A DNA stretch of 6,133 nt from Planctomycetales bacterium (lineage in GTDB: Bacteria; Planctomycetota; Planctomycetia; Isosphaerales; Isosphaeraceae), in the NCBI GenBank assembly GCA_027435495.1, contig DAHZZC010000533.1:1-6133 (forward strand). The letters run 5' to 3'. The position numbers and the translations under genes are program-made. The notes under the pieces are model-generated. The model was not told where the DNA came from, made no database searches, and was given only the letters and a program-made list of their open reading frames with translations. Below, one piece after another: positions 1 to 4,843 of the stretch (position 1 is the first letter of the stretch; each line of letters starts with the position of its first letter).

Positions 1-639
1 CTTCAGCGGGTCGACGTGATCTACCGCCGGATCGACGACGACTTCCTCGACCCACTCACGTTCCGAACCGACAGCCTCCTGGGCGTCCCGGGGCTGATCG
101 CCGCCTATCACGCCGGGAACATCGGACTCGCCAATGCCCTCGGTACCGGCGTGGCCGACGACAAGGGAATTTATCCGTTCGTCCCGGATATCATCCAGTA
201 CTACCTCGGCGAGGAGCCGATCCTGGCGAATGTCGAGACCTTCCGTCCCCTGGTCCCCTCACATCGACAGCACATTCTGGCGAACCTCGATTCCCTGGTC
301 GTCAAGGCGGTCGACGCCTCCGGCGGGTACGGCATGTTGATCGGGCCAGCCTCCACCCGCGAGCAGCGCGAGGAATTCGCTCGCAAGATCGAGCACAACC
401 CGCGCGGCTACATCGCGCAGCCGACCATCCAGCTCAGCCGGCATCCCACCTTCATCGACGGACACCTCGACGGCCGGCACGTCGACCTCCGCCCGTTCGT
501 CCTCTATGGCGAGGAAATCCAGGTGCTCCCCGGCGGCCTGACCCGCGTGGCTCTCCCCGAGGGAAGCCTCGTCGTCAACAGCTCTCAAGGGGGCGGGACA
601 AAGGATACCTGGGTCCTGAGAGGCGCTGAGCATGCTTAG
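1..639 (+). CDS. Circularly permuted ATP-grasp family protein, C-terminal part (5' end outside window)
   Basis: The reading frame is already open at base 1, so the start lies upstream; 212 residues are visible, under half of the usual length of about 480 residues. Family hallmarks seen in order are the RRIDDDFLDP segment near the window start, LLGVPGLIAAY, GTGVADDKG, the glycine-rich GGYGMLIGPAS, PRGYIAQPTIQLS, RHVDLRPFVLYG, LPGGLTRVAL and the terminal NSSQGGGTKDTWV. These match the circularly permuted ATP-grasp (DUF404/DUF407) family. ATP-grasp enzymes activate a carboxylate as acyl-phosphate and join it to an amine or thiol; for this subfamily an amide or peptide ligase role is predicted but the substrate is unknown. 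No signal peptide or membrane segment is visible in this part, so a cytosolic enzyme is inferred. The stop codon (637-639) lies inside the start of the alpha-E gene, implying one transcript and translational coupling. Confidence 0.93.
   Translation, partial: LQRVDVIYRRIDDDFLDPLTFRTDSLLGVPGLIAAYHAGNIGLANALGTGVADDKGIYPFVPDIIQYYLGEEPILANVETFRPLVPSHRQHILANLDSLVVKAVDASGGYGMLIGPASTREQREEFARKIEHNPRGYIAQPTIQLSRHPTFIDGHLDGRHVDLRPFVLYGEEIQVLPGGLTRVALPEGSLVVNSSQGGGTKDTWVLRGAEHA
618..623 (+). promoter_or_regulatory. Ribosome binding site of the alpha-E gene, inside the ATP-grasp gene
   Basis: GAGAGG lies 8 nt before the ATG at 632, a good Shine-Dalgarno match and spacing. It sits within the last codons of the ATP-grasp frame. 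It supports 632 as the true start and fits translational coupling of the two genes. Confidence 0.55.
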
Positions 640-1594
640 CCGCGTCGCCGAGAGCCTCTTCTGGACCAGCCGATACATCGAGCGCGCCGAAAACGTCGCC
701 CGACTGCTCGACATCGGCCTCAACCTGGAACTCGACGCTGGCGTCCAGGCCGGACCCGGCGACTCCTCGCCGGTCGAACTGGCCCTGACCATCCTCGCCT
801 CCCGCGAGTCCTTCCAGGACGGACGCCCAGGCGCCGACCGGACGGCCGTCCTCGAGTTTCTCACGTTCGACCGCCGAAGCCCGCAATCGATCCTCGGCAT
901 GATCTCCCGGGCCCGAGAAAACGCCCGAAGCACCCAGGAAGTGATCGGCGTCGACGTCTGGCGGCAAATCAACCGCCTGTACCTTTACCTGGGCAGCCAG
1001 CGAGCCCGACGACGCTTCGTCGCCAGCCCCTCAGGCTTCTACACGACGATCAAGGAATCGTGCATCCTCTTCGAGGGTCTGATCCAGAACACACTCCCGA
1101 GAGACGAGGTCTACCACTTCCTCCAGCTAGGTCGCTACCTCGAACGAGTGGACATCATGGGACGGATCCTCCACGCGAGGTGCCAGGCCACCATCGTCCC
1201 CGCCGACCCCGCCTCGGGCGAGAACGGGCTGGATCTCGTCCGATGGACGGGCCTCCTCCGCAGTTGCTCCGCGTACGGGACCTACCTCCGATCCGAGCGC
1301 GACCGCGTCGAGCCGGTCGGCGTGATCCGGTTCCTGGTCCTCGATCCCGACTTCCCCCGCGCCATCCGGTTCTGCGTCGCCCGATGTCGCGAATCGCTCA
1401 AGGAGATCGTCGGAGGCGACGACGACGAGGTCGCCAGCTCGGCCGAACGCCTCCTCGGCCGCCTCGAAAGCGAACTCCGCTACATCGACGTCGCCGAAAT
1501 CTTCGACCGCGGCCTCCTCCCGTTCCTCGACGGCATTCAGACCACCTGTCAACGCGTCGGCGAGGAGATCCAACGCACCTTTTTCCTGGTCTGA
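632..1594 (+). CDS. Alpha-E domain-containing protein (DUF403 family)
   Basis: Complete 320-residue protein, the normal length for a free-standing alpha-E protein. It opens with the family signature MLSRVAESLFW, then SRYIERAENVARLLD (residues 13-27), followed by mostly helical sequence with conserved blocks ARENARSTQEVI, FLQLGRYLERVDIMGRIL and a C-terminal FLDGIQTTCQRVGEEIQRTFF. There is no signal peptide or membrane segment. The biochemical activity of alpha-E proteins is unknown; the family is defined by its alpha-helical fold and conserved Glu/Arg residues, and by association with circularly permuted ATP-grasp and transglutaminase-like proteins, sometimes as fusions. It is inferred to be a partner or accessory enzyme of the ATP-grasp protein. 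The start overlaps the upstream stop by 8 nt (ATG 632, TAG 637-639) and has a GAGAGG ribosome binding site at 618-623. Codon use resembles its neighbour, with strong preference for C-ending codons. Confidence 0.93.
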   Translation: MLSRVAESLFWTSRYIERAENVARLLDIGLNLELDAGVQAGPGDSSPVELALTILASRESFQDGRPGADRTAVLEFLTFDRRSPQSILGMISRARENARSTQEVIGVDVWRQINRLYLYLGSQRARRRFVASPSGFYTTIKESCILFEGLIQNTLPRDEVYHFLQLGRYLERVDIMGRILHARCQATIVPADPASGENGLDLVRWTGLLRSCSAYGTYLRSERDRVEPVGVIRFLVLDPDFPRAIRFCVARCRESLKEIVGGDDDEVASSAERLLGRLESELRYIDVAEIFDRGLLPFLDGIQTTCQRVGEEIQRTFFLV

Positions 1595-1601
1595 GCTTGC
1601 C

Positions 1602-1620
1602 TGGCCCTAAGACCGGGTCA
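1602..1620 (+). terminator. Weak hairpin after the alpha-E gene
   Basis: TGGCCC (1602-1607) can pair with GGGTCA (1615-1620) around a 7-nt loop, with one G-U pair. It starts 8 nt after the stop codon, where a terminator would be expected, but it has no T-tract, so it may be only a weak stem or chance. Confidence 0.2.
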
Positions 1621-1624
1621 CTGA

Positions 1625-1812
1625 GATTCCCGATTCCGAATTCCAGATTCCAGAAAGCGTTCTGTCGTACAACGAGGTTGAAAGAAAAACGGTTCATTCA
1701 CTATTACGCGTATGTTTCAAAGATGATTTTATCTGGACTGTTGGATTTGCCTGCATTCTCTGGTTTTCTGGAATCTGGAATCTGGAATATAAAATAAGGA
1801 ATCCCGAATTCG
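1625..1812. repeat. AT-rich intergenic element bounded by inverted 7-nt repeats
   Basis: The left arm has four consecutive heptads GATTCCC, GATTCCG, AATTCCA, GATTCCA (1625-1652). The right arm has three heptads TGGAATC, TGGAATC, TGGAATA (1769-1789), followed by a further GGAATCCCGAATTCG block (1798-1812). The inner arms form a perfect 17-bp inverted repeat: ATTCCAGATTCCAGAAA at 1640-1656 against its reverse complement at 1765-1781, separated by 108 nt. That interior is about 41% GC by hand count, clearly lower than the flanking genes. No convincing protein is encoded and no transposase is present. It could be a small non-autonomous mobile or repetitive intergenic element, or a transcript that folds into a long stem. 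It occupies most of the 259-nt gap between the alpha-E and transglutaminase genes. Confidence 0.75.
1678..1707 (+). promoter_or_regulatory. Possible sigma70-like promoter inside the AT-rich element
   Basis: TTGAAA (1678-1683) and TATTAC (1702-1707) are spaced by 18 nt and point toward the transglutaminase-like gene at 1854. The match is fair, but AT-rich sequence yields such matches by chance, and the implied leader would be about 140 nt long. If real, the element supplies a separate promoter for the third gene of the cluster. Confidence 0.25.
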
Positions 1813-1853
1813 AAAACACGTCTCCCTCCAACCCTCACCATCGAGCCGAAAAC

Positions 1854-2861
1854 ATGCTCCTCCGCGTCCAGCACGAGACCCGGTTGTCGTACACAGAGCC
1901 CGTCTCGGAGACGGTGTTCGAGGTCCGGATGTCGCCGCCTTCGGACGAGGACCAGACGAACCTCGGCTACCATCTGAGCACGTCGCCTCCTGCGCCCGTG
2001 ACGGTCTATCGTGATGGATTTGGCAACCGGGTCGACCTCTTTAACATCCTGACATCCTATCGCGAGTTGCTCATTCGATCGTCGTCGATCGTCCGGACGC
2101 ATCGGGCGGCTGAGGCGTCGCGGAAGCGGCTCATCGAGACGCGGTTCCTACCCGAGAGTGACGCCTTCCGGGGCGCCTCGACGATCGAGTATCTCCAGCA
2201 GAGCCCGCTGGTGAAGCACGGGCCCGAGGTGGATTCCTTCCTCGATTCTCTGCCGTTGTCGGAGGGTTCGGTTGCCGAGGTCGCACTCCGGCTGATGGAG
2301 GCCGTGCGCTTACGTCTGATCTATGAGAAGACGGTGACGACCGCGAGAACGCCGGTGGCCGAGGCGCTCCGGCTCGGACGGGGAGTCTGCCAGGATTTCG
2401 CTCACCTCTTCCTGGCCGCGTCGCGGGGGATTGGGCTCCCGTCCCGATACGTGAGTGGATACGTCCACCAGCCGGGTGAACTGGCGACCCACGCCTGGTG
2501 CCAGGTCTGGGACGGCCGGGGCGGTTGGATTGACCTCGACCCGACCCACGGCACTTTCCCCGCCGACGATTACGTCAAGATCGGGATCGGCCGGGACTAC
2601 TCCGACGTCCCGCCGAACCGGGGCGTCTGGAAGGGCCGAGGCCAGGAGTCGATCGCGGTCAGCGTGAAGGTCGAGGCGATTGAGCGTGTTCCGCCCGACT
2701 GGGGCGAGTGGTCGACCACCCAGTCTCCCTGGTCCTCGGGTGCCTGGCTCCAGTCGCAACGACAGGGACGAAAAGGGAAGGCGGGCCAGCCCTCCTCCTA
2801 CCGCCAGCAACAGGGCCAGCAACAGCAAGAGCCGGTCATTCGTTTCCGGCCGGAGACTTGA
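1854..2861 (+). CDS. Transglutaminase-like cysteine enzyme (bacterial transglutaminase-like N-terminal plus core domain)
   Basis: Complete 335-residue protein. Residues 3-82 fit the beta-rich N-terminal domain typical of bacterial transglutaminase-like proteins (HETRLSY, EVRMSPP, YRDGFGNRVD). The papain-fold core at about 140-235 carries the full catalytic triad: Cys179 in GVCQDFAH, His213 in THAW and Asp229 in DLDPTHG. Such proteins are usually proteases, amidases or acyl-transferases rather than true protein cross-linkers. No signal peptide or membrane segment is seen, so a cytosolic location is inferred. Together with the upstream ATP-grasp and alpha-E genes it forms a recurring set predicted to make and cleave or transfer amide-linked peptides. 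The C-terminal tail (about 282-335) is low complexity, rich in Trp, Ser and then Gln. The ATG at 1854 begins directly at the conserved N-terminal strand, but no strong ribosome binding site precedes it. The 3' end overlaps the opposite-strand DUF1080 gene by 26 nt. Confidence 0.93.
   Translation: MLLRVQHETRLSYTEPVSETVFEVRMSPPSDEDQTNLGYHLSTSPPAPVTVYRDGFGNRVDLFNILTSYRELLIRSSSIVRTHRAAEASRKRLIETRFLPESDAFRGASTIEYLQQSPLVKHGPEVDSFLDSLPLSEGSVAEVALRLMEAVRLRLIYEKTVTTARTPVAEALRLGRGVCQDFAHLFLAASRGIGLPSRYVSGYVHQPGELATHAWCQVWDGRGGWIDLDPTHGTFPADDYVKIGIGRDYSDVPPNRGVWKGRGQESIAVSVKVEAIERVPPDWGEWSTTQSPWSSGAWLQSQRQGRKGKAGQPSSYRQQQGQQQQEPVIRFRPET
2805..2828 (+). repeat. Short CAG/CAA repeat encoding the Gln-rich tail
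   Basis: Two adjacent 12-nt near-copies, CAGCAACAGGGC (2805-2816) and CAGCAACAGCAA (2817-2828), lie in frame and encode QQQGQQQQ (residues 318-325) of the transglutaminase-like protein. Slippage at this tract could vary the tail length. Confidence 0.6.
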
Positions 2862-3579
2862 TCGGCCGGACCCGAACGTTCCGGAAGGCGACCGGCCCGT
2901 GATCGCCCTGCAAAAAGAGGGGGCCTTCGGCCACTTCCCGGTCGTGCCAGGCGTGACCGGTCGGTGTCTTCAGCGGAACGTTTTCATGGATGAGCTGCCC
3001 GTTGAGCACCGCCCGGACGAGCCGGGCGTCCTCGGTCTTCTTTCCGGACGCGTCGAATCGAGGGGCCTGAAAAACGGCGTCGAGCGTCTGCCACTCGCCG
3101 GGTGGTCGGGCGGCGTTGACTCGCGGGGCAATCCCCTCGTCGAGATATCGATAGCGGGGGAGGAGTTCGGCCCTCGGGTAAACCCCGCCGCAATGCTTGC
3201 CGGTCGGCTGGGCGACACCGTAACTATCGAGGATCTGGATTTCATAGAGCCCCTGGAACTTCACGCCCGAGTTCGACCCCTTCGGCACCAGGAATTCGAG
3301 ATGAAGCTCGATGTCGCCGAATCGCTCGCGGGTGACAAGGTTCCGGGCCCGGCCGACCCGCCCGGAGACCACGACTCCACGTCCCTCGACCGGGACGAGT
3401 TTCTTCGGGTTCGACGGGTCGATTCGGGCGTCTCCGGCCTCTGACCAGCCGGCGGCCGGGGCACGCCAGGCTTCGAAGGGCTTTTCTCCGGTGAGTGCGA
3501 TCCAGCCGTCCTCGTCGGCGGCGAGAATCGGAGCGCCCAGCTCGAGTGCGGCGGCAAGGGCCATCAGGAACCGCTTCAT
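2836..3579 (-). CDS. Secreted DUF1080 protein (3-keto-disaccharide hydrolase domain)
   Basis: Complete 247-residue protein. It starts with a short Sec-type signal peptide (MKRFLMALAAALELG, likely cleaved near ILA-ADE at about residue 20), so it probably acts in the periplasm or outside. The rest is one DUF1080 domain: GWIALTGEKPFEAWR (25-39), the strand pair DIELHLEFLVPKGSNSGV (89-106), the signature FQGLYEIQILDSYG (108-121), CGGVYP (130-135), GEWQTLDAVFQAPRFD (161-176), LNGQLIHENV (192-201) and GPLFLQGDHGPVAFRNVRVRPI (219-240). This is a concanavalin-like beta-sandwich fold, expanded in planctomycetes and linked to carbohydrate breakdown; the 3-keto-disaccharide hydrolase activity is known only for some members and is not proven here. 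A GGGAGAG ribosome binding site supports the start. It is divergent from the lyase gene and convergent with the transglutaminase gene, sharing 26 nt at the 3' end. Confidence 0.92.
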   Translation of the reverse strand: MKRFLMALAAALELGAPILAADEDGWIALTGEKPFEAWRAPAAGWSEAGDARIDPSNPKKLVPVEGRGVVVSGRVGRARNLVTRERFGDIELHLEFLVPKGSNSGVKFQGLYEIQILDSYGVAQPTGKHCGGVYPRAELLPRYRYLDEGIAPRVNAARPPGEWQTLDAVFQAPRFDASGKKTEDARLVRAVLNGQLIHENVPLKTPTGHAWHDREVAEGPLFLQGDHGPVAFRNVRVRPIKSPAGNE

Positions 3580-3586
3580 AGGAATT

Positions 3587-3593
3587 CTCTCCC
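3587..3593 (-). promoter_or_regulatory. Ribosome binding site of the DUF1080 gene
   Basis: On the minus strand GGGAGAG lies 7 nt before the ATG (complement of 3577-3579). This is a strong site and fixes the start of the DUF1080 gene. Confidence 0.6.
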
Positions 3594-3626
3594 TGGTGCG
3601 GGTTCAGAGGGGATGATCCGACTGTG

Positions 3627-3655
3627 ATGGTAAGAAGCGCCGGGGTTCCGGGCAA
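3627..3655 (-). promoter_or_regulatory. Possible promoter of the DUF1080 gene
   Basis: On the minus strand TTGCCC (complement of 3650-3655) and TACCAT (complement of 3627-3632) are separated by exactly 17 nt, each matching four of six consensus positions. Transcription from here would give a leader of about 40 nt containing the ribosome binding site. It lies in the 154-nt divergent region shared with the lyase gene, for which I see no equally good promoter. Confidence 0.28.
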
Positions 3656-3722
3656 CGAGGCAGAGGCGATTTGCTCCGAGGCCCGCCATCGCGTAAGCTG
3701 GATTCTCTCTCGAACACCCACC

Positions 3723-3726
3723 GGAG
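3723..3726 (+). promoter_or_regulatory. Ribosome binding site that sets the lyase start at 3734
   Basis: GGAG lies 7 nt before the ATG at 3734. The same frame could be extended to an upstream TTG or similar codon at 3671, but that extension (LRGPPSRKL and onward) has no family similarity. The conserved protein begins at MPGPLLGLIPATHTPF. Confidence 0.55.
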
Positions 3727-3733
3727 CTGCAAC

Positions 3734-4654
3734 ATGCCTGGCCCTCTCCTCGGCCTGATTCCCGCCACCCACACGCCGTTCGATGCCGACGGGCGCCTCG
3801 ACCTCGCCGCCGTCCCCCGGCAAGCCGAGCTCTTCCGCGAGTCGGGGATCTCCGCCGTTTTCGTGGCCGGTACCACCGGCGAATGGGCCTCGATGACGGT
3901 CGACGAGCGGATGGCTCTCTGCGACCGATGGACCGAGGCCGCCGGCGATTCGCTGAAGGTCGCGGTCCACATCGGGCACCACTGCCAGGCCGAGGCCATC
4001 ACGCTGGCCGCTCATGCGAAGAAGTCGGGCGCCCTGGCCATCGCAGCCGTGGCGCCGAGCTACTACCGACCCGCCACCGCCGCCGACCTGGTCGACTTCC
4101 TCGCCCCGATCGCCGAGGCCGCCGGTCCGCTCCCGTTTTATTACTATGAGATCCCGATGATGACCGGGTCGAAGCTCCTCACCTCGGAGGTGCTCCGGGA
4201 GGCCCGGTCCCGAATCCCGACCCTCCGCGGGATGAAGTACTCGCACGGCGATCTGATCGACCTTCAGGAGTGCGTCCAGTCCGACGGCGGCGCGCTCGAC
4301 GTTCTCTTCGGAATGGACGACTACCTGACAGCGGGTCTCTCGATGGGCGTCCGCGGGGCGATCGGGGCGACGTACAACTTCGCCGCTCGCCACTTCCAGG
4401 GGTTGATCCGATCGTTCGAGGCCGGCGACCTCAGGGCGGCCCGGGAGAAGCAGTACGCGGCGGTTCGCCTGGTGAAGGTCCTCGGTCGTTACGGGTTCTT
4501 CCCGGCCTCGAAGGCCGTGATGGGGATGATCGGCGCCGACTGCGGACCGGTTCGTCCCCCGCTCCGTCCGCTCGGCCGCGACGAGACCGCCGCCCTCGCG
4601 AGGGAGCTGAAAACCCTCGAAATCCTCGATCGACCCCTTCGAGTTCTGGATTGA
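3734..4654 (+). CDS. N-acetylneuraminate lyase-like aldolase (DHDPS/NAL family)
   Basis: Complete 306-residue TIM-barrel class I aldolase of normal family length. It would reversibly cleave N-acetylneuraminate or a related 2-keto sugar acid to pyruvate and an aldehyde through a lysine Schiff base, in the cytosol. Visible signatures are the substrate carboxylate loop GTTGE (46-50), PSYY (108-111), the catalytic Tyr138 in FYYYEIP (135-141), the Schiff-base Lys168 in RGMKYS (165-170), and GAIGATYN later on. The YEIPMMTG segment lacks the arginine that follows YNVPG in true dihydrodipicolinate synthases, and the runs FYYYEIP, MKYSHGDLIDLQECV and GATYN look closest to animal-type NAL (NPL) from memory. 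Sialic acid is therefore the likeliest substrate, equivalent to nanA, but other keto acids cannot be excluded. No sialic acid kinase, epimerase or transporter lies in the window. The chosen start has a GGAG ribosome binding site. Confidence 0.9.
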   Translation: MPGPLLGLIPATHTPFDADGRLDLAAVPRQAELFRESGISAVFVAGTTGEWASMTVDERMALCDRWTEAAGDSLKVAVHIGHHCQAEAITLAAHAKKSGALAIAAVAPSYYRPATAADLVDFLAPIAEAAGPLPFYYYEIPMMTGSKLLTSEVLREARSRIPTLRGMKYSHGDLIDLQECVQSDGGALDVLFGMDDYLTAGLSMGVRGAIGATYNFAARHFQGLIRSFEAGDLRAAREKQYAAVRLVKVLGRYGFFPASKAVMGMIGADCGPVRPPLRPLGRDETAALARELKTLEILDRPLRVLD

Positions 4655-4657
4655 AGC

Positions 4658-4686
4658 TTGACTTTGGGGGCCGACGACCCCATGAT
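4658..4686 (+). promoter_or_regulatory. Probable promoter of tRNA-Leu
   Basis: TTGACT (4658-4663) and CATGAT (4681-4686) are spaced by exactly 17 nt, matching the -35 box at five of six positions and the -10 box at four of six. Transcription would begin about 25 nt before the tRNA. The -35 box starts only 3 nt after the lyase stop codon. The spacer also holds a TGGGG/CCCCA 5-bp stem (4665-4682) that could be a weak end signal for the lyase transcript. Confidence 0.45.
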
Positions 4687-4719
4687 GGTATCTCTTCCAG
4701 AGCGAATGATGAAACCCGC

Positions 4720-4806
4720 GCCGGAGTGGCGGAATTGGCAGACGCGCCAGCTTGAGGGGCTGGTGAGCTAACCATGCTCGTGCAGGTTCAAGTCCTGTCT
4801 CCGGCA
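4720..4806 (+). tRNA. tRNA-Leu (anticodon GAG)
   Basis: A complete 87-nt class II tRNA can be folded by hand. The acceptor stem GCCGGAG (4720-4726) pairs perfectly with CTCCGGC (4799-4805), with discriminator A4806 as expected for leucine. The D-stem GCG/CGC (4729-4731/4743-4745) closes a loop containing GG. The anticodon stem CCAGC/GCTGG (4747-4751/4759-4763) encloses TTGAGGG, giving anticodon GAG at 4754-4756, which reads CUC and CUU. The long variable arm forms GAGC/GCTC (4765-4768/4776-4779), and the T-arm is GCAGG-TTCAAGT-CCTGT (4782-4798). The 3' CCA is not encoded and must be added after transcription. Confidence 0.97.
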
Positions 4807-4822
4807 TTCTCTCCACGTTAAT

Positions 4823-4835
4823 CCCCGCAACGGGG
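4823..4835 (+). terminator. Small perfect hairpin between tRNA-Leu and the GH51 gene
   Basis: CCCCG (4823-4827), loop CAA, CGGGG (4831-4835) forms a perfect 5-bp GC stem. It begins 16 nt after the tRNA and ends 8 nt before the ATG at 4844. There is no T-tract, so it is not a standard terminator. Because CGGGG sits where a ribosome binding site would be, the stem could instead limit translation of the GH51 gene or help tRNA 3' processing. The role is uncertain. Confidence 0.35.
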
Positions 4836-4843
4836 TCCTCACC

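Noticed and set aside
259..972. 237-codon minus-strand frame across the ATP-grasp/alpha-E junction
   Set aside because: It is the complement of two well-supported genes, with no motif and no suitable start context.
1060..1797. 245-codon plus-strand frame overlapping the alpha-E gene
   Set aside because: The Arg/Pro-rich translation is a shifted reading of the alpha-E coding sequence that runs on into the repeat element. It has no recognisable motif.
1625..1812. CRISPR array
   Set aside because: The repeats are 7-nt tandem units in inverted arms, without 20-40 nt repeats or regular spacers.
1704..2102. 132-codon minus-strand frame ending in the intergenic element
   Set aside because: It is antisense to the start of the transglutaminase-like gene, and part of it is just the heptad repeat translated as FQIPDSR-like residues, a known type of spurious prediction.
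3430..3438. GTCTCCGGC, matching the 3' end of tRNA-Leu, as a possible attachment site
   Set aside because: It is only a 9-nt match, lies inside the DUF1080 gene, and no integrase or other mobile gene is present. Chance in GC-rich DNA is the simpler explanation.
2680..3444. 254-codon plus-strand frame antisense to DUF1080
   Set aside because: The minus-strand protein here has a signal peptide, a ribosome binding site and continuous DUF1080 motifs; the plus-strand frame has none and begins inside the transglutaminase-like gene.
3671..3699. TTGCTC-N17-TAAGCT as a promoter for the lyase gene
   Set aside because: Each box matches only three of six consensus positions, which is too weak to list as a feature.
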